Shown here: one piece after another, positions 12,094-21,190 of the stretch | How the letters are laid out: each line of letters opens with the position of its first letter | Numbering within the stretch: position 1 is the stretch's first letter | Origin: Micropterus salmoides | Taxonomy: Eukaryota; Chordata; Actinopteri; Centrarchiformes; Centrarchidae | Assembly (NCBI RefSeq): GCF_014851395.1 | Contig: NW_024040485.1 | Location: 6,596,104-6,660,103 of the forward strand | Reading direction: 5' to 3' | DNA length: 64,000 nt | Program-made: the position numbers and the translations under genes | Notes under the pieces: generated by a model | Told to the model about the DNA's origin: nothing | What the model saw: only the letters and a program-made list of their open reading frames with translations | Database searches by the model: none

Positions 12094-12687
12094 ATGTTTT
12101 CATCCAATGAAATTGAGTTTGACCCTAGACTAAGAACACCTTTCTCCTGTCAAATTGTGGGGCCAAGCGGGTCCGGTAAAACTTATTTTGTAAAGTCTGT
12201 GTTGGAATCCTGTAATCATGTCATCGACAACATGCCTAGTAATATTGTTTGGATTTTTACTTCTTATCAACCGATGTACACTGAACTGCAACAGAAGAAT
12301 AAAAAGATCAAATTTGTTGAAGGATTGCCTGATTCTTTTGACGATGAAATTCTATTCCCACCTGATCAAGATCATCTTATAATTTTGGATGATGTCATTT
12401 TCCAGGCCTCTGATCACCCTGAAGTTGTGAAAATTTTCACACAGTACAGGCACCACAAAAAAATGAGTGTCATCATGTTGACTCAAAATGTATTTCACCG
12501 TGGAAAGCACAGTAGGACAATTAGTTTAAATAGTAACTATTTGGTTTTGTTTAAAAACCCTCGAGATAGATTACAGATGAGTATATTAGCTCAACAAATA
12601 TTTCCCGGACGAAAAGCCTTTTTCTTAGAAAGTTTTGAAGATGCTACCAAAGATCCTCACGGGTATTTAATCTTGGACCTCACCTAG
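12094..12687 (+). CDS. Polinton FtsK/HerA-type genome-packaging ATPase
   Basis: The 198-codon open frame encodes the DNA-packaging ATPase that pumps the genome into capsids in Polinton-like viruses. Walker A is GPSGSGKT (about residues 23-30), Walker B is LIILDDV (about residues 94-100), and a TQNVF segment (near residue 134) sits where the A32/FtsK family has its sensor Asn/Gln. Length is near the 200-250 residues usual for Polinton ATPases. ATG at 12094 is preferred because the frame upstream only opens on TTG. It follows the end of PolB by about 45 bp. It is one of the few genes in the element without a frameshift, although the last residues after DLT may be lost to an early stop. Confidence 0.88.
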   Translation: MFSSNEIEFDPRLRTPFSCQIVGPSGSGKTYFVKSVLESCNHVIDNMPSNIVWIFTSYQPMYTELQQKNKKIKFVEGLPDSFDDEILFPPDQDHLIILDDVIFQASDHPEVVKIFTQYRHHKKMSVIMLTQNVFHRGKHSRTISLNSNYLVLFKNPRDRLQMSILAQQIFPGRKAFFLESFEDATKDPHGYLILDLT

Positions 12688-12767
12688 TTGCCCAGAAACT
12701 TACAGACTAAGATCAGGAGTACTACCCACCAGTGGCCCGTTGTCTATCTTCCTAGTCCTGATCCAAC

Positions 12768-13100
12768 ATGTCAGCACGTTTAAAAAGGAATGCGCCTTTA
12801 CTGAGGGCTTTATGTCACGCCACGCCTCAAAAGCGTAAAGATATTCTCAACAATTGCTCATCGGACTTTCTTCAGTCTTTGTGTGAACTCTCTTTGAATC
12901 TTTTAAAAGGAAACATTCCTATGACCTCAGCTCAATATAACAAACTCAAAAAACAAAAGAAAATTATAAGGTTGCTGGCTAATAAAAAAACAAGTCTTAA
13001 AACCAAACATAAGGCTCTGACAAAACAGTCTGGAGGCTTTCTGTTACCTCTTCTTTCAACAATCCTTCCTGTCATTTTGGGAGGGCTAATTAATAGATAA
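12768..13100 (+). CDS. Small basic Polinton protein with hydrophobic C terminus
   Basis: An intact 110-codon frame starting at ATG 12768. It is Lys/Arg-rich (KRKDILNN near residue 24, KLKKQKKIIR near residue 60) and ends in a Gly/Leu/Ile-rich tail after QSGG (LLPLLSTILPVILGGLINR). This is the layout of a conserved small protein that sits beside the ATPase or capsid genes in metazoan Polintons and may be a DNA-binding or membrane-active virion component. The role is inferred; no enzyme motif is present. The next gene starts 4 bp after its stop. Confidence 0.65.
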   Translation: MSARLKRNAPLLRALCHATPQKRKDILNNCSSDFLQSLCELSLNLLKGNIPMTSAQYNKLKKQKKIIRLLANKKTSLKTKHKALTKQSGGFLLPLLSTILPVILGGLINR

Positions 13101-13103
13101 ATC

Positions 13104-13886
13104 ATGAGTCAGAAAATGTTTTTGGTGACGCCTCAGCAACTAAACCGGCTGAATCATTCTGTACCATCTGCATCCAACGCTGAAACAATGAGACATACGG
13201 TAGAAAATGATTTGGATGAAAAAATGAGGGCAATACTAAACGAGGATGGTATGAACGCTTATGAAAAAATTAAGAAATACAATGCCCTGCTGCAAAGATA
13301 CCTAGCTCTGGTCAAACAAGGAGAGAAGGAAGAACGCCACATTACTCTGACAGTAGCTAAAGATTCTGAGGCACTGAAGCAGCGAGTAGAAGGAGGAGAG
13401 AAGAAGAAGAAGACAAGAAACTGGATGAAACAGCAAGGGAGGTTGTACAAAACTTGCCGGCTCGCTATCGTAACAATGCACAGTACATCATAAAGAAATT
13501 AACCAAGAGCCGAGGTGGGTGGACTCCCAGGGAGAGTTTGTGTATAACGGAGATGTTGTGAAAGGTTCACACCTGCTTGACTTGTTTAAAAGTCTGACCG
13601 TGTCTCTTAAAAAATCCCAGCCTCCTAAGGGTGGACAGGTTTTTTGAATACTTTGTCAGAACTCAACATCCCTTTATCAATGATGAGCAACCCTCAAGCT
13701 CGAGAGCAATATAGGCAACTTCAAACGGTAGGACCCCGGGAAGATGAGGAGGAGGTGATGTCCCTGCCGATAAAGAGGGGAAGAAGGAAAAAGCAGACAC
13801 CCCGTGCCCCTCGCAGGGATGGAGAGGATGATGAGACACGCCCTTACTATTTAAGAAGGGAAGAAAACACAGACGAGCATCTTTAA
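13104..13886 (+). pseudogene. Polinton conserved protein of unknown function, frameshifted
   Basis: The ATG is at 13104, directly after the previous stop. The first frame (to 13493) is a charged, probably helical protein (HTVENDLDEKMRAILNEDG region, then a Glu/Lys-rich run where the frame is lost near 13400). The reading continues in other frames through 13445-13640 (RYRNNAQYI, then WTPRESLCI or GEFVYNGDVV depending on frame) and ends in 13644-13886, which is Lys/Arg- and Glu/Asp-rich with RRGRRKK-like basic patches (KRGRRKKQTPRAPRR). At least three indels are needed. It is likely a structural or genome-associated protein of the element; the function is not known. Confidence 0.55.
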
Positions 13887-13985
13887 CCCCCCAGTGGGAA
13901 GAGGTGGACGCCTCGCCACCCTCAAGAAGAGAAAAAAGAAAGAAACTCACCCCCCTTGCTCCACGATGGCTTAATTTTAACCCAT

Positions 13986-14035
13986 AATAAAAACAATTCA
14001 AGCTAAAGTTATTTGTCTCAAGATTCATCTTTATT
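13986..14035. terminator. Convergent polyadenylation signals of the Polinton
   Basis: AATAAA at 13986-13991 on the plus strand serves the polymerase-ATPase block. AATAAA on the minus strand (TTTATT at 14030-14035) overlaps the end of the protease gene and serves the capsid-integrase block. The two signals face each other within 50 bp, as expected for convergent transcription units that share one terminator region. Confidence 0.65.
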
Positions 14036-14572
14036 TATAACTTGTAACAGTCTTTGAACATTTGTAAAGAACAAACTGTGTGGTGAAAAGATGCGGCTCT
14101 TTGTTGCCTCATACAACGTTGATATTTTTTCACAAAATTGGATACCATAGAATCATTTCTTGTAAAATCATCATGATACAAAGACAGCACATTCTCAAAA
14201 GATAGACCGCAGGCTCGATGACACAAATAGAACACACAATGCTGACCACATGTAGACAGTGTATGCTGAAACTGATGTGTATGATATGAAATGGTTTCAC
14301 AGCGTTTTTTTAAAATTCCAAGATACTTTGGGGTAATGTGAAAACTCTGGTGAGAATCCAAAAGAATCAAAAAAGCTAGCTTTCTGACCTTCCTCAAGAG
14401 TGAGCGCCAGCCAGTGCTCCCCAGGCTCGTGTGCAGGGTGGGTGTTAACTATCATATAAGCAGGTAGTCTAAAGGACTGTCTCAGTAAAGGTAACTGATC
14501 CGAAGCCCACACGCCACAAAAGGAATCTCCAAGTAAATGTCGCAATATTCCTTCCAATTCATGGTTGTTCAT
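14035..14572 (-). pseudogene. Polinton adenain-type cysteine protease, one frameshift
   Basis: This is a homologue of the adenovirus maturation protease, which cleaves capsid and core proteins during virion maturation. The first frame (14572-14297) holds the catalytic His in GEHWLAL (residue 53) and the acidic partner in FFDSFGF (residue 68). The second frame (14397-14035) holds the Gln/Cys pair in CGQHCVFYL (near 14240). The positions resemble adenain (His54, Glu/Asp71, Cys122). A single frame change in the 14330-14370 overlap separates them. All active-site residues are retained, so the break is probably recent or an assembly error. The C terminus overlaps the polyadenylation signal. Confidence 0.82.
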
Positions 14573-14613
14573 ATTGCTTTAGTAATAGTCCACCAACACT
14601 TGTCGTTTTGAAT

Positions 14614-15682
14614 TTATTTCCAGAATAGATTCGTAACAGCGTAAACAATGAGAGTTGTGGTATGAGGTAAGGGCACTCGGAATCTCATTTCAAGTCTTAA
14701 ACTCCCGTTGGAAATGGTTGACAAAGCGTCGCTGTCTTCACTGGCATTGAGGTTGAAAACAAACAAAGAGTAACCTTGCTGAAATTCTTCCCGGTTGATG
14801 CTCAGAGGTAAATCTTTTAGATGTCTCCCTGTGGCGGTAAACATATTATAAAATTCTCGGACAGACAACCCGTGGTTAAATTGAGGCTGGAAAGCTTTGG
14901 CTGGGACTTGTCTCCCGTCCTGACACAGTGCCATGTATTCTACATCATTGTGTATAAAATTGAAGGGTGACAGGTCTCTCTTTCCTGTGAAGGCTTCGTG
15001 GTTTACCATGGCAATAACTAGATATTTAGGTAACGTTCCTAGGAAGAGATTTTCTTGGTTGCATATCCGTGAATTCGCGGGTATAGAATAGGTTTTGACA
15101 TTCACACGGGATAAGGGGTAGAGGGCCCCTCATTAAGGCCGATGCATGACCTAATCGCACTGCTGGGGATACAGTGACTTTCTTAACAAACAGAGAGGCC
15201 CCCAGTATTTTTAATCTGTAAGTACTGGCAGCCCCAGCCATGAGAGAAAAGGCATCGCTAGCCCTGGTTAGCTTAATTCTTAAATCCACAGAGTTCAGGA
15301 GAAGCCTCTCGCTGAAAAAAATGTCACTATGAAGAGGGCCCAACAGGTGTACCTCCTTAGATTCTTCACTGAATTGAGCTCTCTGTACTAATCCTTTGTT
15401 TGGCCCATCATCTATCACCACTGAGTCCATAGACCCCGCTGTGTCTTTGTAAAATAATCCGGCGGTGAACTGGCTTTTTAGAGTATCTTCAGAATAGTTG
15501 AGCAGGGTTTCGATCATTGCTCTGTAGGGGTGCGTAGCGCTGGACTGTGAAATCAGTCTATCTCCCAAAATAACGTCGCATTGGCTGAAGATTGTATTTA
15601 GGGGATAATTGATGAGACCCACAGAGGCATCATCAGCCAGGTCTGATCCATCCGCATTCGTAATTTTCAAACGCAGGTGTGT
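14614..15682 (-). pseudogene. Polinton hexon-like major capsid protein, N-terminally deleted and frameshifted
   Basis: This is the F54H12.2-like family protein of metazoan Polintons/adintoviruses, proposed as the double-jelly-roll major capsid protein. Frame 1 (15682 to about 15090) includes GLINYPLNTIFSQCDV, GDRLISQ and LLGPLHSDIFF. Frame 2 (15105-14614) includes LFLGTLPKYLV, HLKDLPLSINREEF and a C-terminal RFRVPLPH strand. One frame change lies near 15090-15110. The first 70-100 residues expected for the family are missing: the reading begins abruptly at 15682, fused to the upstream small gene. The second Polinton relic (54195-55073) keeps part of this N-terminal region. Confidence 0.8.
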
Positions 15683-15897
15683 AGAGGCTATGTTTTTAGC
15701 GGCTGATTTAAGATGAGGCTTAGCAATGGCAAAACCTCTTTTCATCAGCGGCGCAACAAAACAAATAATTTTGAGAATATAGACCCTATGCCTCTCCCGT
15801 ACATCATGGGAGCCCCGCTAAAACCAGGGAGAGCACCCCCTACTTGATTTTCATAATAGCTCCCAAAACGGTGAGGATCGCGGGTATGATGTATCAT
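15682..15897 (-). pseudogene. Small Gly-rich virion-type Polinton protein, truncated
   Basis: The frame opens at ATG 15897, overlapping the stop of the penton gene (ATGA arrangement), and reads a Tyr/Gly-rich start (GSYYENQVGGALPGF) and a GRGIGSIF turn, then stops at 15745. A second frame from 15745 continues KRGFAIAKPHLKSAA to about 15682. This order (Gly-rich start, GIGSIF, basic and hydrophobic helix) is typical of small Polinton virion proteins compared with adenovirus pVI/pX. The rest of the gene has been deleted, and the sequence runs directly into the capsid gene. Confidence 0.6.
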
Positions 15898-16682
15898 TTT
15901 GTCACAGAAGATGCAAAGTTTTTTGAAGGTCTAAAATGGAGTTTCACAATAGTCTTTCCAAAGGTAAACTTCACCGGTGTATTTTGATCCGTTTTAATCT
16001 CTATGTGAATGTTTTCAATGTGATTCTTGATCACTGGAAGGTAGCAGGGGGGATTAAAATATTGTGTGATGACGTCCCCGTATGTTCCTTGTATATCGAT
16101 CGTTCTCAAGAGCGGAGCGTATGTATCGCCAACCAGCTGATGTCGAACCAGATCACTGTAGACATATAGATGGGACATACCAGCTTTTATATCTGCTGGG
16201 TAGGGTGCCATCCTCTGATTGAACTGTAACCATTTCCCCGGTTCAAACCCCAACATGTAAGCAACAGGAGGATAAAAACGGAGGTGAAATTGCCCCCCTA
16301 CCTGAAATTCAAATCTCTTTTGAATGGTACTAAAGAGAAAATAAATATCGGAGCCAATTTTTCTAAGAAATGCATGCAGCTCGAGCCTGAGCTGTTCTAT
16401 GTTGTGATAATATCCTCCCCTAAACCTCTGACGGTGGACCTCACTGTCTGACTCTCCTTCTGAGGGTTTATTCCTCCAATCAAAGTAGGCATCCCCATTA
16501 GATATGTTAAACCAGGTATGCGGATATGAAATCTCTGTCAAGGCCACTTGCCACCGTCCCTCTAAATTAAGATGCTGTGCTAAATCTACATGGTAGCTAG
16601 AGCTCGTATTATTTTTAAATACTTCAAGACTGGCGTTGGAAGGTAAAGTCACGTAAAACCCCTCTCCGGAGGCTTGATCCAT
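15894..16682 (-). CDS. Polinton penton-like minor capsid protein
   Basis: An intact 262-codon frame. N-terminal features are FYVTLPSNAS, a run of beta-strand-like segments (RWQVALTEISYPHTWFNI) and later YMLGFEPG and MSHLYVYSDLV. These belong to the Polinton minor capsid family predicted to form a single jelly-roll penton. Its place between integrase and major capsid genes is the usual one. The stop overlaps the start of the next small gene by 4 bp. The lack of frameshifts contrasts with its neighbours. Assignment as penton is by family knowledge; no structure can be tested here. Confidence 0.8.
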   Translation of the reverse strand: MDQASGEGFYVTLPSNASLEVFKNNTSSSYHVDLAQHLNLEGRWQVALTEISYPHTWFNISNGDAYFDWRNKPSEGESDSEVHRQRFRGGYYHNIEQLRLELHAFLRKIGSDIYFLFSTIQKRFEFQVGGQFHLRFYPPVAYMLGFEPGKWLQFNQRMAPYPADIKAGMSHLYVYSDLVRHQLVGDTYAPLLRTIDIQGTYGDVITQYFNPPCYLPVIKNHIENIHIEIKTDQNTPVKFTFGKTIVKLHFRPSKNFASSVTK

Positions 16683-16734
16683 GTTGTAATGACTACAAAT
16701 CCAATGTATCTGTTTTTTATATATTTTTTAGGTC

Positions 16735-17835
16735 TCTTGCTTTGACCCAGCTGTTAAACTTCTCAGGCCAGTTTTTCCAGCGCACCAGCATTTCTTTTCT
16801 CCCCTGATACTACGTTCCTCTAAGATTTCTGCAACCGGAAATGCTTTGTCCTTAGAAATCAAAACTTTCTGCAACTCCGCTTCATAGAATGTACCCTGTA
16901 TAGGTCTCCGTCATAATCATTCAGTTTATAAACGGGGGTTGACGAGGAATGCATTCTGTCACTGTAAAAAGTTCATCTGTATAACTCTGTTGATATTTTT
17001 TATCAAACACTCCTCTCAGTTTTGATATTCTTACCAAATCCCCTACATTAAATTTCATCTTTAAATCATTTTTGCGCTGAATAGGAAATGTACCGTACAG
17101 GTTTTCAAACACTTGAGAGGTATTTTCTGACGTGACCTGCATAGGCGTCATTTTTATACTTTTATGATAGCTATTATTATAGCTTTCAAGCAATTTCTGT
17201 AAGACATCCAAGTATCTACGGGTGTTTGTAGCTGTAAAAAACCTCCACATTCGCGTTTTTAGCGTACGGTTAAACCTTTCAACCACTGACGCTTTTAAGT
17301 CACTGGCCGTTGCAAAATGATTAATACCTTGTTTTGTCATTAATCTTTCAAAAGTCTTGTTAAAGAATTCTTTACCCGCATCCGTTTGTAACTTTTCAGG
17401 GTCCGGCTGTCTTTTAAAATAGACTCAAATGCCTTAGAGACCTCCACCCCTGTTTTTTTCTTCAAGGGTCTAGCATATGCCCGTTTGGAAAAAACATCAA
17501 TTACTGTTAATAAATAATTAAAGCCATCATTGTGTTCAGCCAAAGCCTGCATATCGCAAAGATCCGCCTGAAACTGATTTAGGGGTCGTGGTACAAAAAC
17601 TCTATTTCTTACTAAATGTATCCTGGCAGGTTTATGCAAAGTATATGAATCCTGCTCAGATAAAAAATCTTTGACGCATTCTACATTTACTTTTTTTCCC
17701 ATTTCATCCTGTAACGCTTATGGAGTCTGTCTACTCCGCCAAAACTAGCCGGATGTGATGGATTATAATACACTTTTTTATAATTCGTTTTTCAGACATG
17801 TTTCCTGCTGCTCTCTTTGAGGGTATTTGAAAACA
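16735..17835 (-). pseudogene. Polinton rve integrase with C-terminal chromodomain, frameshifted
   Basis: A retroviral-type DDE integrase used for genomic insertion. The N-terminal region (17830-17705) shows KVYYNPSHPASFGG in a shifted frame. The core (17702-17340) has the first catalytic Asp in FQADLCDM and a LTVIDVFSKRAYA strand. The second Asp (a T-D-A-G-K-E-F box near 17385) is in the neighbouring frame. The catalytic Glu lies in VVERFNRTLKTRMW (frame 17340-16921). After another frame change near 16895, positions 16890-16745 read a chromodomain with the W..W signature (RWKNWPEKFNSW). At least three indels are present. Chromodomain integrases are typical of Polintons and may direct insertion to modified histones. 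Confidence 0.82.
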
Positions 17836-18066
17836 ACAACGGGATACAAGGGTCTTTATGATTTTTTATTATTATTAGTTTTCACAAACATCATCCTCTC
17901 AACACAGTCAATGTTAATTTCAATACACTCCCTCCTACAATATGGTAAATATTATTATGCAATCTTATCACTTCAGTCAAGGTAATTTTTATTTATTTTT
18001 AAAATTTTTTACACAATAACTCACAAAATCAACAATATGTAACATATTTTCTACAATAATTACCCA
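17836..18066. other. AT-rich spacer between integrase and accessory gene
   Basis: Strongly AT-rich sequence with poly-T and TTATT runs and no coding frame. It probably holds the 3' end of the accessory gene and the promoter of the integrase block on the minus strand. Confidence 0.4.
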
Positions 18067-19954
18067 TTATGAATTAATTTTTCCCTTCCAAAAGTCCGCA
18101 ACTTCATTCATCTCCTTGATCTTGGCCTCATCTTCTCCGATCAACATGTCGTACAATTTGTCAATTTTCTCACCGATGCGTCGTGTCATTTTGAGGTTGT
18201 GAAGAAAGGCCTCGGTAGCACCATGGACCCTGTATACAGACACTTGGATGTTTTGCGCATGAAGCGCCCGTTGAATGGTAGCAATGAAACGATCCGTCCA
18301 GAGCCGCTTTAACACCTCATCATAATGCCGCCGGAGGAAGTAGTCAGGCATGTCAAACAGACACTCGTGTTGCATCTGGCTCGGTGGGCCGTCTTACAAC
18401 CGTTACAAATGGAACTTCTATATCTAGGGGGGGCTGTGGCTCAGGAGGTAGAGCGGGTTGGCCGTTAATCGGAAGGTCGGCGGTTCAATCCCTGGCTCCC
18501 CTAGTTGCGTGTCGAAGTGTCCTTGGGCAAGATACTGAACCCCGAATTGCAGCTATTCCGCCAGTGTATGAATGAGTGTGAATGTTAGTTTCCGTTTGAG
18601 CACTTAGGCTCAGTGTATGAATGTGTGTGACTGGCATTTTTATATCTAAATAGAACTTTCTTCAGCAGTCGAAGCACCACAGTTTCACCGGCAGAGAGCA
18701 CCCCGTCAGGCTCATCTGTTCTTTTGGGAGAGTCTGGTGGTGAGGCGCTCGGAGTCGAGGATGTCGAAGAAGGAGAAGAGGGCCAGTAGGGTGATGGAGG
18801 TGGTGAAAGAGGGGAGATGCAACCAGAGTCCGTGTCTAGCATGAAAGGGGTCACTGGCAGCCCTGCTAGTGGTGGTGGTGAAGCAGAGGGACTGGAAGTG
18901 GTGCCCTGGGCCTGCTGTGTTGCTGCTGCTGATGCAGGATTAGTATCGGGCTCTCATGCTCTCGATCCATACACCACCAAGTAGGCATATTGCTCATGCT
19001 AAATTGGGTCATCACCAGATGTGTTGTAGAAGGGGTAGTTGTCTCCTCTGACCCGGATGTGGTAGAAGAGGTAGAGAGTTGCTTTTTCTATGAGTCTGCT
19101 GGCTCGAAGACATGGTATTTCAGATTTAGTCCTCCTTTAAATTGTGTTTTCTTAGGGGCAGGCTTAGGGGGCGTTGTTGGAGGAGGAGTCTTCTGTGAAC
19201 GTTAGAGTCTTTTTCATTTGCAGAATCTCCCAGGAGGTCTGACTTTTTTTGAAGAGATCTTTTAGCTTTTCTGCTTTTTCAAACATCATTTCCATCCAAA
19301 CCTCGACAGGTATCCTTAATGAAGTCTGAAACACGCCACATTCAGTGTTGAAATACTGCAAGACAAATTCATCCAAGGCTTCATCTCCTTCACTCTTCTG
19401 ATGGCTTGCACGGTAGAACCATCTACCGGAAGCTGAGCTTTTTGTCTCCCAAACACTACAGGAAACAATTTTTTAGGAACAAACACGGGTGGAACTTCCT
19501 GCTTGATTCTCACAGTTGTTTGAGTCTCCTTGTCTTTTGTAGCAGGTTCCTCGGACGTTGCGGCTTTGAGATTGTTTAAAACCAACACAGCCCAGTCCGT
19601 TGATGTGAGCGTTGCTTTTGCTGTGAGGGGTCCAAATGTTTCACCTTTCTCCAACTGGTAAAAACAAAGTACATTTACATCATAATTGAATGCATACCCC
19701 CAGACACGTCCTGAATCTAAATTCCATTCCTCATGAAGTGTATCGGGGGCGGCGTCTGGATCCGACTCAAGTACAACACTCGTTTCTTTGGGGCTCCTCC
19801 TGGGGTTGAATTTTGATAACTCATTACAGGTGTCTGGCTGATCATCTTCGAATTGGCTGCTCTCTTGCTCATGTTTAGGTTGTTTTGGAATAGTTTCGTT
19901 ATATGTTTCTGAATGACTAAATGGACTCCTTTTATTTTCACAGACTCCCATCAT
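18067..19954 (-). pseudogene. Large Polinton accessory protein, frameshifted and interrupted by a SINE
   Basis: The first frame (19954-19316) is acidic and Ser/Pro-rich, then more ordered (SGRVWGYAFNYDVNVLCFY; STDWAVLVLNNL). After a frame change near 19370 it continues to 19164 with an amphipathic segment (VWMEMMFEKAEKLKDLF). A Ser/Thr/Pro-rich linker follows (18950-18690). A SINE sits at 18427-18640. Downstream of it an ICNGCK motif is read, then an H-E-C-L motif in the next frame and a helical C-terminal domain (18375-18067; RRHYDEVLKRLWTDRFI). The spaced C..C, H and H.C residues look like a zinc site. Similar proteins occur in fish Polintons; the function is unknown. It lies at the outer end of the element, where lineage-specific early genes are expected. 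Confidence 0.6.
18427..18640 (+). mobile_element. tRNA-derived SINE inserted in the accessory gene
   Basis: The first about 73 bp fold as a tRNA-like head with A box (TGGCTCAGGAGGTAGAGCG), an anticodon-loop region reading GTTAATC (tRNA-Asn-like), B box GGTTCAATCCC (18482-18492) and a short body. The insert is flanked by the 8-bp direct repeat TATATCTA (18419-18426 and 18641-18648). It is not a functional tRNA: there is a tail of unrelated repeat sequence and no clean 3' end. An 8-bp duplication would also fit a hAT-type MITE that captured a tRNA head. Confidence 0.75.
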
Positions 19955-20224
19955 TGGCCTATGGTAACCCCTCCTAGTCTCTTATCATTGGCTCATGGAA
20001 ACTCTGCCCACCCCCTTATTTTGTATATGACGGCATGTGGGAGATAACTGATGAGGGGTTGGGACCGTTACTTCTGGTACAACCAGATTATTATTTAAAC
20101 TCTTGTCTCCGGCAGATAAAAATAGCTTCCTGTTTCAAAAACAAACTCACGAACTCTGTCTGATAAAACCAGACCGTTTTTTAACATCCGGAGTCTGGGT
20201 TATAGATAACCATAGTTAATAACT

Positions 20225-20345
20225 GGTCTACAAGATTACGTGAGGATGGCAGTTAAACACACAACACGCCTCATTGAGAAAACAGAGGGAGGTGTTACAC
20301 GACTCACCAACACGACTCGTTGAGAAAACAGAGGGAGGTGCGGGG
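20225..20345. repeat. Short tandem duplication near the Polinton right end
   Basis: The segment (C/G)TTGAGAAAACAGAGGGAGGTG with flanking ACACGACTC occurs twice within about 120 bp. It lies outside the accessory gene. Confidence 0.6.
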
Positions 20346-20484
20346 GTGGATCACATTCCTCAATTCACCCACAGCCTATGCTACACCAGAAAGAGAGAGG
20401 ACAGAGAAGAAGGAACACAGACTCTAGAAGGATTAAAGTTTTAAGACTCACAAGTTTAAGACTAGGCTACAGCTTTGGAGTGAT

Positions 20485-20815
20485 AATGATGGCAAGTTTG
20501 TAAGACAAAGCAATAGCAAAGTAATTTGGAACACTCTCTTATTTTGCTGCATGCTGTTGAAGGTAATTAAAAAATGCTGTTTAATTTTAACTCACTGTTA
20601 TACTATTTTACTGTAATTATTTCATTTTATTCTTTAGTTCTTTAATGATGGTAAGTTTGTCACACAAAGCTTTAGCAAAGATTTTACAAAGTTTAATTTT
20701 GGAACTCACTCTTATTTTGCTGCATGCTGTTGAAGGTAATTTATAATGCTGTTTAATTTTTACTCACCGTTATACCATTTTACTGCTTTACTGTCATTAT
20801 TTCAATTTATTCGTC
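20485..20815. repeat. Two tandem copies of a ~158-bp unit
   Basis: Units begin with TAATGATGG at 20485 and 20643. They share AGTTTGT..GACAAAGC, the block TCTTATTTTGCTGCATGC, TGTTGAAGGTAATT and a 3' AT-rich part (CTCAC.GTTATAC.ATTTTACTG). The copies differ by scattered substitutions and small indels, so the duplication is not recent. Confidence 0.8.
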
Positions 20816-21030
20816 ACTTGTTTAATAATAAAGACTGACTTGATTCCAAAGAAACCTCCTACTGATCCTTTGCTGGCCCGGAGATTCCTCCTTACTTATA
20901 ACTCACTGCTATACGTTTTTAATGATAAATTTATTGTCACAAACACCTCCTAGTTAATTCATTCAAGTTGTATTACTTAATAAAGTCTTTAAATCAATGA
21001 AAAACACACAATGGAAGGATGTACGCAACC

Positions 21031-21190
21031 CTCTTATCAGTTACACACAGACATATTTCCGTTTGGGTGGGACAGGATGAACCCCCTCTTATCAGTTACA
21101 TACAGACATATTTCCGGTTGGGGCGGGACCGGATGCACCCCCTCTTATCAGTTACATACAGACATCCGGTGGGGGTGGTGGGACCGGAAA
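21031..21190. repeat. 55-56-bp tandem repeat, 2.9 copies
   Basis: Copies start with CTCTTATCAGTTACA at 21031, 21086 and 21142 and contain TACAGACATATTTCCGGTTGG and G/C-rich GGGCGGGACCGGATG. The third copy has an internal deletion. It is probably the outermost part of the Polinton or of its terminal repeat region. Confidence 0.85.

Larger units (their letters stand above)
5797..21190. mobile_element. Endogenous Polinton/Maverick (adintovirus-like) element, copy 1
   Basis: A block of about 15 kb holds the full diagnostic Polinton gene set: protein-primed DNA polymerase B, packaging ATPase, adenain-type protease, two jelly-roll-type capsid genes, small virion-type genes and an rve integrase with chromodomain. 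Genes on the plus strand (6.0-13.9 kb) converge on genes of the minus strand (20.0-14.0 kb). The left end lies in the assembly gap. The right end is uncertain: I place it after the last tandem repeats at about 21.19 kb, but no terminal inverted repeat pair could be matched. Many frameshifts and two insertions show that it is no longer autonomous. Confidence 0.88.

Noticed and set aside
18427..18500. tRNA-Asn gene
   Set aside because: A and B boxes are present, but the sequence continues into a repeat body and is flanked by target duplications; it is a SINE head.
19951..20030. Two inverted CCAAT boxes and a TATA-like sequence as promoter of the Polinton accessory gene
   Set aside because: One CCAAT box overlaps the presumed start codon and the TATA-like motif lies on the wrong side of both boxes, so the arrangement is not convincing.
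21031..21190. CRISPR-like array
   Set aside because: Units are contiguous tandem repeats without spacers, in a vertebrate genome.
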